Shown: in pieces, positions 1 through 11,200 of the stretch
Layout of the letters: each line of letters begins with the position of its first letter
How positions within the stretch are numbered: position 1 is the stretch's first letter
Source of the DNA: Mixophyes australis
Taxonomy: Eukaryota > Chordata > Amphibia > Anura > Limnodynastidae
Reading direction: 5' to 3'
Assembly: GCA_036250195.1 (NCBI GenBank)
Contig: JAVHZZ010000003.1
Span: 61,336,789-61,400,788, forward strand
Length of the DNA stretch: 64,000 bases
Notes under the pieces: model-generated
Database searches by the model: none
Told to the model about the DNA's origin: nothing
What the model saw: the letters and a program-made list of their open reading frames with translations, nothing else
Position numbers and translations under genes: made by a program

Positions 1-2008
1 TTATTTTAGCAGATGTAAATAGTCAACAATTCAATACATTATTATATTATGATACAGTACAGTACAGCCAATACCAAAAGTTACATACATACCGCGCTCT
101 TATAGCATTGCACTCGCTGCGCTAACCAGGGGCACCCCTGGACAGTGATTCACCTTTTGAATACTGTGATCAGTGAAGTCTGAGAGCCAGGGGGAGTGCA
201 GCTATGATTATATACAGTACAGTGTTACACAGTGAACAATAGAGATGACGTAGATTGTTTCTATAGGTCCAGACGTTGGGTGGGTCCAGGGTAAATAGGT
301 CATAGGCTGATTCAATCTAAGGAATCCAAAGGTGGGGGTCGTCTCTCCAGGGGGTCTGCTCCTTTCATAGCCAGCATCATACAAAGGTTTACTGCCTAAT
401 ATCAATAACTAAAGTATGCAATGTGCGATCTCTTCGCCGACTGCACCGGACAGCTGCTGATGAATAGGGGATCAATATGATATCAGGCATGACACCTTTC
501 CTATAACCTAAACCTTTAATAACACTAAAATGTACATATAATCATATTATATAAACTAATAATAAACCAAATACTATCTGCTCATAAATTACAGTGTAAC
601 GGAACCAATATGAATTATATAGATAACTAAATGTTGTAATGCGAGTGTGTGCGTGCGTATTTTACCGTGCGATCGCACCATGCCACGTGTTACGTGGCGT
701 ACGGATCGCAATCGCACGGCAAAACAATATTAACCAATATACTTTCGTTCATCCAATTATACGACTTCGACACCTTGGAAAATGAGCTGTTCCTTCCTTC
801 AGATTTACAGCCCTTTAATTTGACACTGACAGCATTTGGTGTGTTTAACGAAGTGCAGTGGTTGACATCTTCACTAGTGGGGACTCTGCATACTCTCCTT
901 GGGTTACTTAGGGGACACTTGGCTAATTTCACATATTAGGTCTGTTTCAATTATGGGTTCTTTCAAGTTGAAATTGATCATCTGATTTAGAGAGAAAAAG
1001 AATGAAAAATATAAAAATGTGTTTGTATGTATAATATTTATAATATATTGTTCCCTCCCTTTATAACACCATCCTCACTTACCACAAGATAACTTTTGGA
1101 AGTTTGACCACATTGGTGATAGAAAGGTCTATTACTTTGATTTTCTTGCTGAATAGAAACACAAAGATCTCTGCTACAGTGCCTCTAGTGTCTGTCATAG
1201 GCTTCGGATGTTACTGACAAATGAAGTTAAAAAATCTCTGCAGATGATTGAAGTAGACACAAACATAAAGCACCCACACACATTTACCAAACTCTGGTAC
1301 CCATTTGGTGTCCCTATTAACGTTAGAAGCTGTAGAATAAGATTTGAGGTACAACAGGTTTCAATTATGTGTCCGTATTTTAAATGTATAATTTCCATAA
1401 TTTAAAGACATTTTCCTTCCAAAATAAAGACCTGTCAGATGTTAAAAATATAAAATTCCCTTTTGATACAATAATGAAGAAAACGTTATTCTTGGCTATA
1501 CTAAAGCAGTGTAAAATTTTGACAAGTGGTGTGTCTTACTATAGTGCAAAATACACAAATACCCCTGGTAACGAAACAGTTAATGCCATCCTGGTGAAAG
1601 TAGTTTCTAGTATTGCTGTAAGAATCTGTCTGCCGTTTGTTTTCCTGTCTCTTTCCAGCATTGAAAAACAAATCTGACATATTAATGGGTAAAGCTTTTT
1701 GTTTCCATATTTTTAGCCCATTATATCATTGTTGATCACTTCAGAGCTTATAATGGCACCTTATAATTTTGGTGATAAAACACACGTATGACTTGTGACT
1801 GGTAGTTTGATGCCACACTTAAATAATATAATAAAAATAACATTAAATCTCTGTAAACCTTAACGCAAACAACAATGCTGTTGACCATATCCTTTGCTTG
1901 AATATGATTTAGAGAGAGCGGATAGAGGACTGCATGAATCATATTTTATTTGGCTAGACCTTCAATATTCAATACATTATATCAATAATAACAATATTTT
2001 GACTTAAA
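1..2008. other. PR130 intron sequence, no gene recognised
   Basis: AT-rich non-coding sequence. A CpG-rich patch at about 640-735 contains an imperfect palindrome around GTGCGATCGCAC and CACGTG/ACGTGG words, unlike its surroundings, so a piece of an old retroelement is possible. An adjoining open frame on either strand (about 650-940) matches no family I recognise. No exon of PPP2R3A was found here. Confidence 0.5.
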
Positions 2009-2009
2009 A

Positions 2010-2962
2010 CAGCTCTGACCCGTCGAGGAGTCCACAAATGGTATCTGGCACTAAGACATTAGCAGCAGATCCTTTAAGTCTTGTAAGTTGTGAGGTCGGG
2101 CCTCCATGGCTTGGACTTGTGTTTCAAGCAAATCCCACAGATGCTCGATCTGATTGAGATCTGGAGAATTTGGAGGCCAAGTCAACACATTGAACTATTT
2201 GTCATGTTCCTCAAACTACTCCTGAACTTTTGTTGCTGTGTGGCAGGGTGTATTATCCTGCTGAAAGAGGCCACTGCCATCAGGGCATACAGTTTCCATG
2301 AAGGGGTGTTCTTGACGCACACGCACCCAGCTGTCCACATTATGTAAAAGAAAATGTGTGTCATCAGACCAGGCAATCATCTTCCATTGCTTCATAGTCC
2401 CATTCTGGTGCTCACGATCCCGTTGTAGGCACTTTCGTAGGTGAACAGGGATCAGCATGGCACTCTAACTGGTCTGTGGCTATGCAGCCCCATACAAAGC
2501 AAGCTAGCTGCGTTATGCTGTGTGTTCTGACACGTTTCTATCATAGCCAGTATTAACTTTTTCAGCAATTTGTGCACCAGTAGCTCTTCTGGGGATTGGA
2601 CCAGAACTAGCCTTCGCTCCCCATAAGCATAATGAGCCTTGGGTGCCCGTGACCCTGTTGTCGATTCACTGGTTGTCTTTCCTTGGACCAATTTTGGTAG
2701 ATACTAACCACTGCATACCGGGAACACCCCACAAGACTTGCCAATTTGATGATGCCTTTACCCAGTTGTCTATCCGTCATAATTTGGCCCTTGTCAAAGT
2801 CACTCAGATTGTTATACTTGCCCATTTTCCTGCTTTTACCACATTAACTGATTGTTCTCTTGCTGCCTAATATATCCCACCCCTTCACAGATGCCATTGT
2901 AACAAGATAATCCATTTTACTCACTTCACTTGCAGTGGCTTTAATGTTGTTGCTGATCAGTT
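2010..2962 (-). mobile_element. Tc1-like DNA transposon, internally deleted
   Basis: The minus strand encodes a Tc1/mariner transposase in broken frames: N-terminal helix-turn-helix beginning MGKYNNLSDFDKGQI with LVGCSRYAVVSIYQNWSKE, then VHLRKCLQRDREHQN, WKMIAWSDDTHFLLH and PDGSGLFQQDNTPCHTAT. The right end carries the terminal repeat (ctgatcagcaacaacatta, read inward on the minus strand). The central part between the VRVRQ and HPFMETV blocks is missing and several frameshifts are present, so it is dead. The left terminal repeat is not clear; the left boundary is where transposase similarity stops. Confidence 0.85.
2607..2825 (-). pseudogene. Tc1 transposase N-terminal fragment
   Basis: 72-codon open piece starting MGKYNNLSDFDKGQIM. 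It carries the paired-like DNA-binding domain up to GHGHPRL and then leaves frame. It belongs to the Tc1 copy at 2010-2962; the remaining transposase is in other frames to the left. Confidence 0.8.
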
Positions 2963-3734
2963 TCTCCACAAATTCTCCAAATGGAATAGGAGCAAGCAAT
3001 GAATTTACCCAACCCTATTGCCCAAACCACTGCCAATAACAATTCCAATGATCCCACATCTATCTGAAGGCTTGTTAATATGTAACTTTGCAAAGGGTTC
3101 CCAATAAACATAGTTTAGCTTTTTTTTTAACATGAGGAGATACATTTTTGACAAAGGTACGAAGATGCAGATAATACAAAGATTTTTTTTATATATGTGC
3201 TTTTTATACAGAGATGAGTGACATAGTTTTTTTGTACATCAAGAAGATGGGTAGCCTATACAAATAATGGGAATAGTGTTTTGAATGTAGGTGGGATAAC
3301 AGAGCACTGCTAACACAATAAGAGGGAGTGACAGGCTTGTGACCTAGTGTGATGTTGCTTCTGGCATTTTAGCTCGTATAGTTTCTTATTTGTAGTCCTT
3401 GAAATTGGATGTAGTTAATTTGGGGGTGTAATCGGAAGTCCTGAAGGCCTAAGCAGACAGAGGATGTTCATTTGAAACATAGCCAAGCAGGGAGCATATG
3501 AAAAAGTGGCAGTGGTACTTTATTCTTACAGCATTTTTGTTGGTAGGTGTGTGTTGGGAACATGCTTTACTACTCCTAGTGCCCAGTATGATATCTCTGG
3601 TAGGCTGAAGTCCGTAACCCACTTACAGTTATAGTGGTCAAATGTCACCCACTCTCAACTCATCTGAAACTTGAAGGACTGTGTCTGTACCCAATGCACA
3701 CAAGCAACTTTTACTGTGGTCCCCTCTTTTAGAT
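2963..3734. other. Intron, nothing recognised
   Basis: AT-rich sequence with poly-T runs. No exon, RNA gene or repeat family could be identified. The last 8 bases are the left target-site duplication of the hAT element that follows. Confidence 0.5.
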
Positions 3735-4966
3735 CAGTGGTAGTCAACCGGGTCCCTGCCACCCACAAGTGGGCTGTGGGGTTTTTAGCAATGTTCCACA
3801 TTGCTAAGTGTTAGAACAGGAGTGCTACGCACCGTTTCCATGGCAGCCCGATCCCCGGTGGTCGGGTGGTAGGAGGAAGTGGGGCAGGACTCCAGTGTCC
3901 AAAATGCGCTACTGTGCATGCTCCAGAGACCGGACGTTTGGCTTTCACATTGCGTCTTGCATTAGTGGCTGCTGCTCCTTAGGACTGGGTTTAACTTAAC
4001 TTTAACTGGAGGTACCAAATAAGTATATTTTGCTTAATACTTCTGCTTAATATAAGTAGAGGCGAGCTTGTCTACCACAATAAGAAGTGTATCCTGCACA
4101 GACGTGTAGAGACTGTGTCACAGAGTGTCATAGTGCATACCAACAACCTGCATGTATGTGTGTGAATACAGTAACCTGTATAAGCAAGACTGTAGTGTTT
4201 GACTTTTTCAAATAGTCTTTTGCAATTTACTTTTGAGTTCCATCTCTCAACTTTAAACCTAGTAGCCACCTCAATTAATTCAAATTGGTTATGGACAAAT
4301 GATTTAAAGATATTTTGAAATTGAAGGTGTATGACTGGATGATCATTTTACTACAAATTTTGGTGAGGTTGTTATAACTTGCCAATGTGAACTTTTAGAA
4401 CTAAATATTATGAAGAGGGCAAATATAATTTTGAGAGTGGTGGATACCAAAGACACTGGCAAAATAAAAAATACAAGCATTATATCCAAATATGTGGAAA
4501 ATGTTATTTAATTTAGTGATAGCTTTCCTTACTTCATATCTTGTAGAATCAGGCTTTGGGTGCTGTTAATCACATTATGACCAAGCAGAGAAACCGTCTG
4601 AATATCACTGAAAGAGGAGACCTCTGTTTGTTCCTTACACAAATCGAACCAGATGTCAACTATTTAATCTCGCAACATCAGCCTCAAGGATCTCATGAAT
4701 CACTAGTTATTAGTAATTTCAATAAACTTTATTGTTTTCACGTTGAACGTTTTTTTTTTCAATTTAAGCAGCTACCGCAGTAGTAGGCGTTGCATCGATT
4801 GAGACGCAGAAATTCATTAAATTTAAATTATGTATAAACATACATAAAGTATAAATAAAACAATAAATTTAAGTACATATTTTTCTTTACAAACCCTCCC
4901 CTCTATAAATTACTTCGCACTTGCGCTATATTGAGTTACTGCGGCACCAGTGAGCGGTAAGGGAAT

Positions 4967-5824
4967 TGTCACGTTTTGGTATTTTGGACTCTGGATCTGT
5001 TCATAGATGTTGTGGGAACAGATCCTCGGGGAGTGAGAATATGGTAATACACTGGTAAGTGGTAATGATAGCCTGAGGTTCAAATAGATGCCAGATGCAG
5101 GATCAAAGTACAATCAGAGGTTTAATGATGACTGGATGAATATACAAGAAAGTCTTGATATATGTATATATATATATATATATACACACTAGGAGCGTAG
5201 TACAAGGTGGGCGGAGCCACCGGCAATATCATATGCAATATGAACAATCAGCATATAATTAGATATGGTTTTGAATGCACAGTCCAGCAATAAGATGGAA
5301 AGAATAAAGCAACAGGTATATGGTATCACAGTTGAGCAGCCCACATCAGAGGAGAGATTAACTGTCCAGGTAGCAGTATATGCACAATAGATGCGGCAGC
5401 AATCAGGAACCAAATAATGCCTTAATGCTTTCAATAATACATGAACAGTTCAGCCAGAGAAAAGAACAACAAGCAGCTTGATGATATGACCTGTGGAGTG
5501 TCATATAGCAGAGATAGTTGCAGCATGAGCTGAATGGTCTTTAACAGCAACACAGCAAGGCACTGACGATCCAGGTGAGAGCTCACAGAGTAGGTAGGAA
5601 CCTAATCAGACTGGTAACATGATCAACAGGCCCAGAGGAAAGGAAGGAAGTGCATTTTCAAGTCTGGAGCCAACGCAGGAACCAATAGGAATCTTAAATA
5701 GAAGTAGACGGGTAATCAGTCTGCACCTGTGCAGATCAGAACTTGGAGGTTTAAAGTCTGTTAATGAGACACCTGTGAGTGTCTCAGTCTTTGTCTGTGG
5801 AAGCCAAATGAGCAGCGTGTGACA
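4967..5824 (-). mobile_element. Solo LTR, 858 bp, nested in the hAT element
   Basis: Begins TGTCACG and ends GTGTGACA, giving the canonical TG...CA termini with a 6-bp inverted repeat (TGTCAC/GTGACA). It is flanked by the 5-bp duplication GGAAT at 4962-4966 and 5825-5829. There is no internal retroviral or retrotransposon coding sequence, so this is a recombined solo LTR. Minus orientation is suggested by an ATTAAA-type signal near 5125 on that strand; a Gypsy-like family is likely but not proven. Confidence 0.8.
5164..5184. repeat. (TA)n microsatellite
   Basis: Short TA dinucleotide run inside the solo LTR. Confidence 0.9.
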
Positions 5825-6409
5825 GGAATTTTACCATCAACAAAGATACAGAAGTGGCCGGTAGGTAGTAAAAGGTTGAAGGCCCCTGTTTTAGATTATG
5901 AAAGCTACTTTATAATGAAATTCCTCTGCTCCTGAGAATGCTTCTGGTAATGTCTGCATTGGGCTTCTTTGAACTTGGGGACCCCTGGTGCCCTCTCGTT
6001 ACTTGTTCTATGGTCTGACAGCAGAGTTCAGAATTTCATTAATGGAAAACGGAAACCTCTTCAAAGCCCTAGCAAGGACAAGACTGGCAAAATGACAGGT
6101 GCGGCCTATATTTAGGATGCTTCAATTTTTTTTTAACTACTCAGCACGGAATTCTTATTGCTGTCCACAAGACTTGCATTATCACTGTTGCACACAGGCC
6201 TGTTTTCAGCACTGTGCCCACAAGTAACATGAGGCCGGTCTCTGTCAACAATTGAAAACAGTAAAGGATGATTGAAATGGAAGAGTTACAACAGAATGTC
6301 TTGTACACAGGGTGTTCTCCAAGGCAACATATTGTGTATAGATGTGCAGCATGTTACTTTACTTCTGCTGAGTCCACTTTATTTTTATTTATTTAGAGTG
6401 CAGAATATC

Positions 6410-6411
<2 letters not shown>

Positions 6412-6475
<64 letters not shown>

Positions 6476-6482
6476 CACACAC
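6412..6482. repeat. (AT)n then (CA)n microsatellite
   Basis: About 57 bp of pure AT dinucleotides followed by a short ACAC tract. Likely length-variable. Confidence 0.97.
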
Positions 6483-6535
6483 TGCACAAGTGGTTTTAAA
6501 GTAACTGATTTCTACTACTTGCTTTTTTCTTACAT

Positions 6536-6850
6536 CAGTTGTGTTTATTAAGTTTTGTCATGTATAGGGGGGTACAAAAAGTAAAAAGAGAAGAGGGGGG
6601 TTTAAAACAAAGCAAAGGGAGACAGTGGGGTACATAGTAGGGTAGGAACACAAAAACAATGCACAGTCAGCACTTCACATGTTACATATATACAGCAGTA
6701 ACAATCTACTTGGCGTGTCCTTGATGAGGACGAAAGACCGCGGGCTCCTCTTGGGTAGGTTGCGGAGACAACACAAGAGTGGGAGCTGTGTGGGGAGCTG
6801 CAGGACAAGAACCGGTCGATGTAGAGCCCTCACCTTCTGTCACATATGTG
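6536..6850 (-). mobile_element. Possible LINE 3' end fragment
   Basis: On the minus strand the segment ends in a stretch reading GTACCCCCCTATACATGAC then aaaacttaataaaca, the kind of A-rich, AATAAA-bearing 3' end seen in L1-type LINEs. No reverse-transcriptase motif is visible. The family assignment is a guess from the tail only. Confidence 0.3.
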
Positions 6851-6910
6851 CCAATTGCACCACTTCATCAGTGTTTGCTTTTCCCTTTTTAGTAGCTATA
6901 TATTGAGGTA

Positions 6911-7659
6911 GAACCTGGACAGTTACTGTTAGGTGAAAGTGTCTAATGTTCATGTTTTTTCTAGGTCCACATTTGTGTTCTTATTACATGCTTACCATTC
7001 AGGTACTAATGATCATTGTAGAGCCATTGAGGTACACTAGGAAGTTGTAAGGTATGAAAGCAGACTGAAAAATAATACTCTGACCACTGGCCATATGTTG
7101 TAAATAATTAAAAAGGTTCCTTTTCCTGCTATCTGCTGCTGTATTTTTGTTATCTGGGTACTAAATATGAGTTTCCATTCCAATAAAAATATATATCACA
7201 GCCTCTGTGAAGGTTCTCAGCAGGAAGTTCCCATGTTAGGAAGGCGGTGCTTCTTCTGAGCCAGTAGTTTGTGCAACAGGCTTGCAGTATTGCTCTGCAG
7301 AAATGTTCTGTTTGGAGTTACGGACAGGGGCAGTGTCAGCAATGTCAACGCAGTTTAACTGACTGAAATTCCAGCCTTTTGATCTGTATCAGGTTCCAAT
7401 AGGACATGGCGTGGAGATGTGGGCGAGCGCATCGACTGCCGGTAATGAAGTGGGAAGGTGTTTAGCACTCTATTAAGCTGTAGCGGAATATGATGGTAGC
7501 ACTTTATTTTGATGCTCTATATATGCAAATTTTGATTTGGTGATTTATTGATCATTTAAGACTATGCCAGAGCTTGGTCACATTGCATACATACTACATT
7601 GACCTTTCACCTCTCTGGTACGTTGTTACTCTTGTAGGACTGACCTTTCAAATCATTGA
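6911..7659. other. Non-coding sequence upstream of the PR72 promoter
   Basis: No repeat family or conserved exon was recognised. An AATAAAA run near 7180 and assorted AT-rich tracts are present without context that gives them a role. Confidence 0.5.
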
Positions 7660-8147
7660 GGCTTATAAAGTAAACACAACCAGGGAAGACTCTTTATATT
7701 AAGTACATTGCTCTGGAGTGTCTAAGTTTAGCAACAGCCGGCAGCCTCTGGGTGCTTCCTTTCCCAGAATCCTTCCTCTGGGCTCCCACTCCCCCCACTG
7801 CCCCCACCATCCCAGGCCAGCACTGGCTGTCTGTCACACAGCAACACCATTCCGAGGTCATGTTTCTCAGCTGCTCAGTGTTGGAAGACTTCAGTAAAAG
7901 ATAGTTTTGTTATTGCTGAGAATTTGGTTTTGTCAAGACAAGGCAAACGTGGGGCTCTGTGTGACTGTACAATGCTGGCGTCGTGGAGCCGAGCGCTGGC
8001 CTTAGATATCAAGTCTCGGGCAATCTCCTTGCTGCAGGGAGTTTAAGCAAAGCAGACCACCAAATTCTTTGAACGCTTGTTCCCTACTCCTTTAAAGCAC
8101 CCAAATTCCAAACGTCAGACGCAGTTCTTAAGAGCTGGTCCTCCAAG
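7660..8147 (+). promoter_or_regulatory. PPP2R3A: Candidate PR72 promoter and 5' leader
   Basis: Placed here because the PR72-specific start exon begins at 8148. Visible elements are a TATA-like TTATAAA at 7663-7669, a C-rich stretch at about 7780-7815, a CAGCTG E-box at 7868-7873 (the core bound by myogenic bHLH factors) and CATTCC at 7850-7855 (TEAD/MCAT-like). PR72 is known as a heart and skeletal-muscle form, which suits such sites, but these motifs are short and common. The transcription start is not determined; an extra untranslated exon is possible. Confidence 0.4.
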
Positions 8148-8279
8148 ATGATGATAAAAGACACGTCGCTGAGACGGGACCCCGATTTAAGGGGTGAATT
8201 GGCCTTTCTGGCAAGGGGCTGTGATTTTGTGCTCCCATCCAGATTTAAAAAGAGGATCAAGTCTTTTCAGCAAGCTCAG
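8148..8279 (+). CDS. PPP2R3A: PPP2R3A exon 1: PR72-specific alternative first exon
   Basis: Encodes 44 residues beginning [13 protein letters not shown] and containing [20 protein letters not shown], which is the N-terminus that distinguishes PR72 from the long PR130 product. The exon ends at CAG before gtttgg, phase 0, and joins in frame to [10 protein letters not shown] of exon 2. The first ATG has a purine at -3 (AAGATGA), and a second ATG follows at once. The ORF reads on past the donor into intron sequence and is meaningless there. It encodes no PR130 sequence, so a PR130 transcript would skip it. Confidence 0.93.
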
Positions 8280-11200
8280 GTTTGGAAGTTATTTTCTTTA
8301 AGAAAACTGAAAAAAGGTTTAGGGTATCTATTGGCTCATGGCAAAGATTTCTCATGCCAAAGTTTGTAGCAAGTAGTTCTTAGAAATTATTATTCTTGTT
8401 ACTACTATTGGTTGTGAAACATAATGTTGAGCATAAACTAGTGAAAGAAAAGGAAACTGTAGTATTCTAAGCCCTTACATTACAGTAGAACTTAGCATAT
8501 GTGAGAATTCTGAGGGAAGAACAAGGAAAGGTTTAAAGAGATGTAATTAATAATGACTTGTACAACGGACTAGAACTTCTCAACAGCACTTCATCATAAG
8601 GTATACATTGTGGGAGGAGCTGGCAAAGGCACATATGGGCGATGTGATTGGAGAAGTTGGAAGCTCGTATAACGGGGACAGTTACAATGTCTTGCTGTAC
8701 ATGATGTAGTAATGGAGATATTCACTGGGTACCACTGCTGAATGCTTTATTCATTATTTAGTAGCGGGGTTATAAGCTCTAGTCTGTCTTTATCTCATAT
8801 GTCTGAACTATTTTAAGTTCAAGATCTAATCCGTATCAAGAGTAAGTTTCCTTAATTACAAAAATGGTTGTTGTTCATCTGTTGATTTTCAGAATCCCTA
8901 GTTCGGCAATGATCTTTCACAGACTAAGGAAAAGGAATTTTGATATCTGTTTTGTGTTTGTACCAGTTATTAAGATAAAATAGAGAATAAGGGAAGTTAT
9001 ACAGCACAGCCATTCATTAAAAGTAGTATGACTTTTATTTCGAATTGTGCTCATACAACTTAAGTCAATTCATTTTAGCTTCTCCTGAGGACAAAGTTTG
9101 AGCTACACCACATGTCCCTGGTAAAAATAGGTTTCTGAGATTAAAATTGATGTAGCTTGAGCTGCTATTTGTAGGTGGAATGTATCGTTGGGCAGAATTG
9201 CTGTGTATCTCTTGCTATGTATGTCTCTTCAGTTCAGCGGGCTGTATTCTTATTGTGTCATAGGCAAGATTTCTGGACTCTTCTGAAACAGATAATGTAA
9301 TTCAATAACTAGTCAAATCATAAAGAATCCTGTATATAAGGAGGTCTTCTTTATACAACCAGTATAAAATAAGATGAGCATGATATATTGCTTCTGAATG
9401 GGAATACAGAGCCAAACAAAAGCATGTGAAAACATACATTTACACTAGGCTGCTTTTTTATAGATTTGCTTTAATCAATGCTTTGAAATGTTTATATACA
9501 TAAAAACATAGTTCTTGGAGATGTGTGGACTATTGGGATGTAACATTTTATGTGTACAAGGGATTCAAAATTGTATTAAAGCAATCCTGCACATAGAGTG
9601 GCCGCAGATATGTTGTGTGCTCAGTATTCCGCCCCATCGCTCAGTGAAGTCATTAATTCCCATTTGAATATACTCTACAGCGAAAGTGGTTCAGCCCACA
9701 AAATGTCTCTCCACTGTGCACGGACAATGGGTACACTTTGGAAGGGAAAATGCATGAAATAACGCTGTAACCATTGTGCCAGAAGAAAATAATTTGAGTT
9801 AGGCCATAAAACAAAAAATTTGGAAACCTTGGATAGCTATAAGTTGATTAGGTTTACAAATGGCATAACTACACCAGTTCTGGTTACTTTAGCTGGTGCT
9901 AAATGTATACATTGGGTGCTGTTCACAGCTGGTCGTCAGGATTACGTGCCATATATTTTAAGAATGTGCACACAGATGCCATCAGCTCTATTTATAGTGG
10001 CTAGTGAACAGTGTCAGGCTTTCTTAAAAGAACATAGCTTTCACAGTAAGTTTGTGCCAAGTTACATATCAAGCCCAGGCTTGTTCCTTAGTTTTGTGGC
10101 TGATTTTTCGCCTATGCTTATTTCACAAGCCATGTGTAGTTGCAGTGAAAAACGATATTGCTTTTAAAGAAATGTGTTCTCCATATAAAAGGTGGTGTTC
10201 ATTGAATACCTTTTCATAATATAGGGTAACTCCCATATTATGCTCATGTAGAACAACACTCAAACAGAATTTCTAGAGCTACTTTGCTGATCTAATCATG
10301 TCACATGCATGACTCTATATGAATATACAGTGCATATAAAAAGTATACACATCCTTATTGAAATTGCAGAATGACCAAGGTCTTGGAATGGTCCAGTCAG
10401 AGGCCAGACCTCAATCCCATTGAAAACCTGTGACCTAAAGAGGACTGTGCACAGGAGATCCCCTCGTAGTTTAATGGACCTTGAACTTTTTTGCAGGGAA
10501 GAATGAGATAGAATTATAAAGACTTATTCAAAAAGATTCCCTGCTATTAGAACAAAAGGTGCTTCCAGGAAGTATTTGTTTAGTGGTGTGTACACTTACG
10601 CAACCAGAGTATTGTAGTTTTTTTATTGTCACTTCTTCTTCCTAAAACTCTTGGTTTGTTTTTCACTTGATTTTGTTGGTTGCAAAGTCACATTATAGGT
10701 GGGAAATGTCTTGATTTCAGGCTTTATATCACAAACACCTGCAATTTCAATAACGGTGTGTGGACTTTTTATAGCCACTGTAAATTATATGACCAATGAA
10801 CATATACTTGTTGTTTCTATATGACTGTGTCATCTATTGATTAGACATTTAACCGGCTTATTTTAATTGGTTACTACAGGCTTCAAAATATTTGAAATAA
10901 TAATAAATAAATACCTTAATTAGGGGAATTAGAAGGCCACTCAAAAAGTAACAGAATATGTTTACCAGGCTAAACTGTTACAACTCTAGTAAGAAGAAAT
11001 AATTAGCATTGCACCTGTAATGTCTACCTGTAAGACATTGCAAGATGTACAATTTTGCACAAATCCGTAGTATTGAATAACGGCAAAATGTAAATAGCCA
11101 CAATCATTGTAGATTTTTTCTTGTAAATATTGCTGACTTTTCAGTCCGCTAGAAACGGGGGGGGGTTATAATTTATTTTTATTTTTTTAAAAGGACATAG

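Larger units (their letters stand above)
3735..5888. mobile_element. hAT-type non-autonomous element with 8-bp TSD
   Basis: Starts CAGTGGTAGTCAACC and ends GGTTGAAGGCCCCTG, imperfect inverted termini beginning with CAG as usual for hAT. It is flanked by a perfect 8-bp duplication TTTTAGAT at 3727-3734 and 5889-5896. No transposase is visible. A solo LTR is inserted inside at 4967-5824, so the pre-insertion element was about 1.3 kb. Confidence 0.85.

Noticed and set aside
649..939. Open frames on both strands next to a CpG-rich patch
   Set aside because: Neither translation resembles a protein family I can name. The patch may be an old retroelement piece, but this cannot be shown from the sequence.
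6715..6750. Possible hammerhead motif (CTTGATGAGGACGAAAG)
   Set aside because: The first box starts TTGATGA rather than CTGATGA, there is no room for stem II between the boxes, and flanking stem I pairing is poor.
1..8147. Search for further PPP2R3A exons (PR130-specific)
   Set aside because: No conserved B''/PR130 N-terminal segment was found; the large PR130 exon is presumably upstream of the window.
9820..10167. 115-codon plus-strand open frame in intron 1
   Set aside because: Intron-like composition, an ordinary ORF length for this much sequence, no recognised family and no splice or promoter context.
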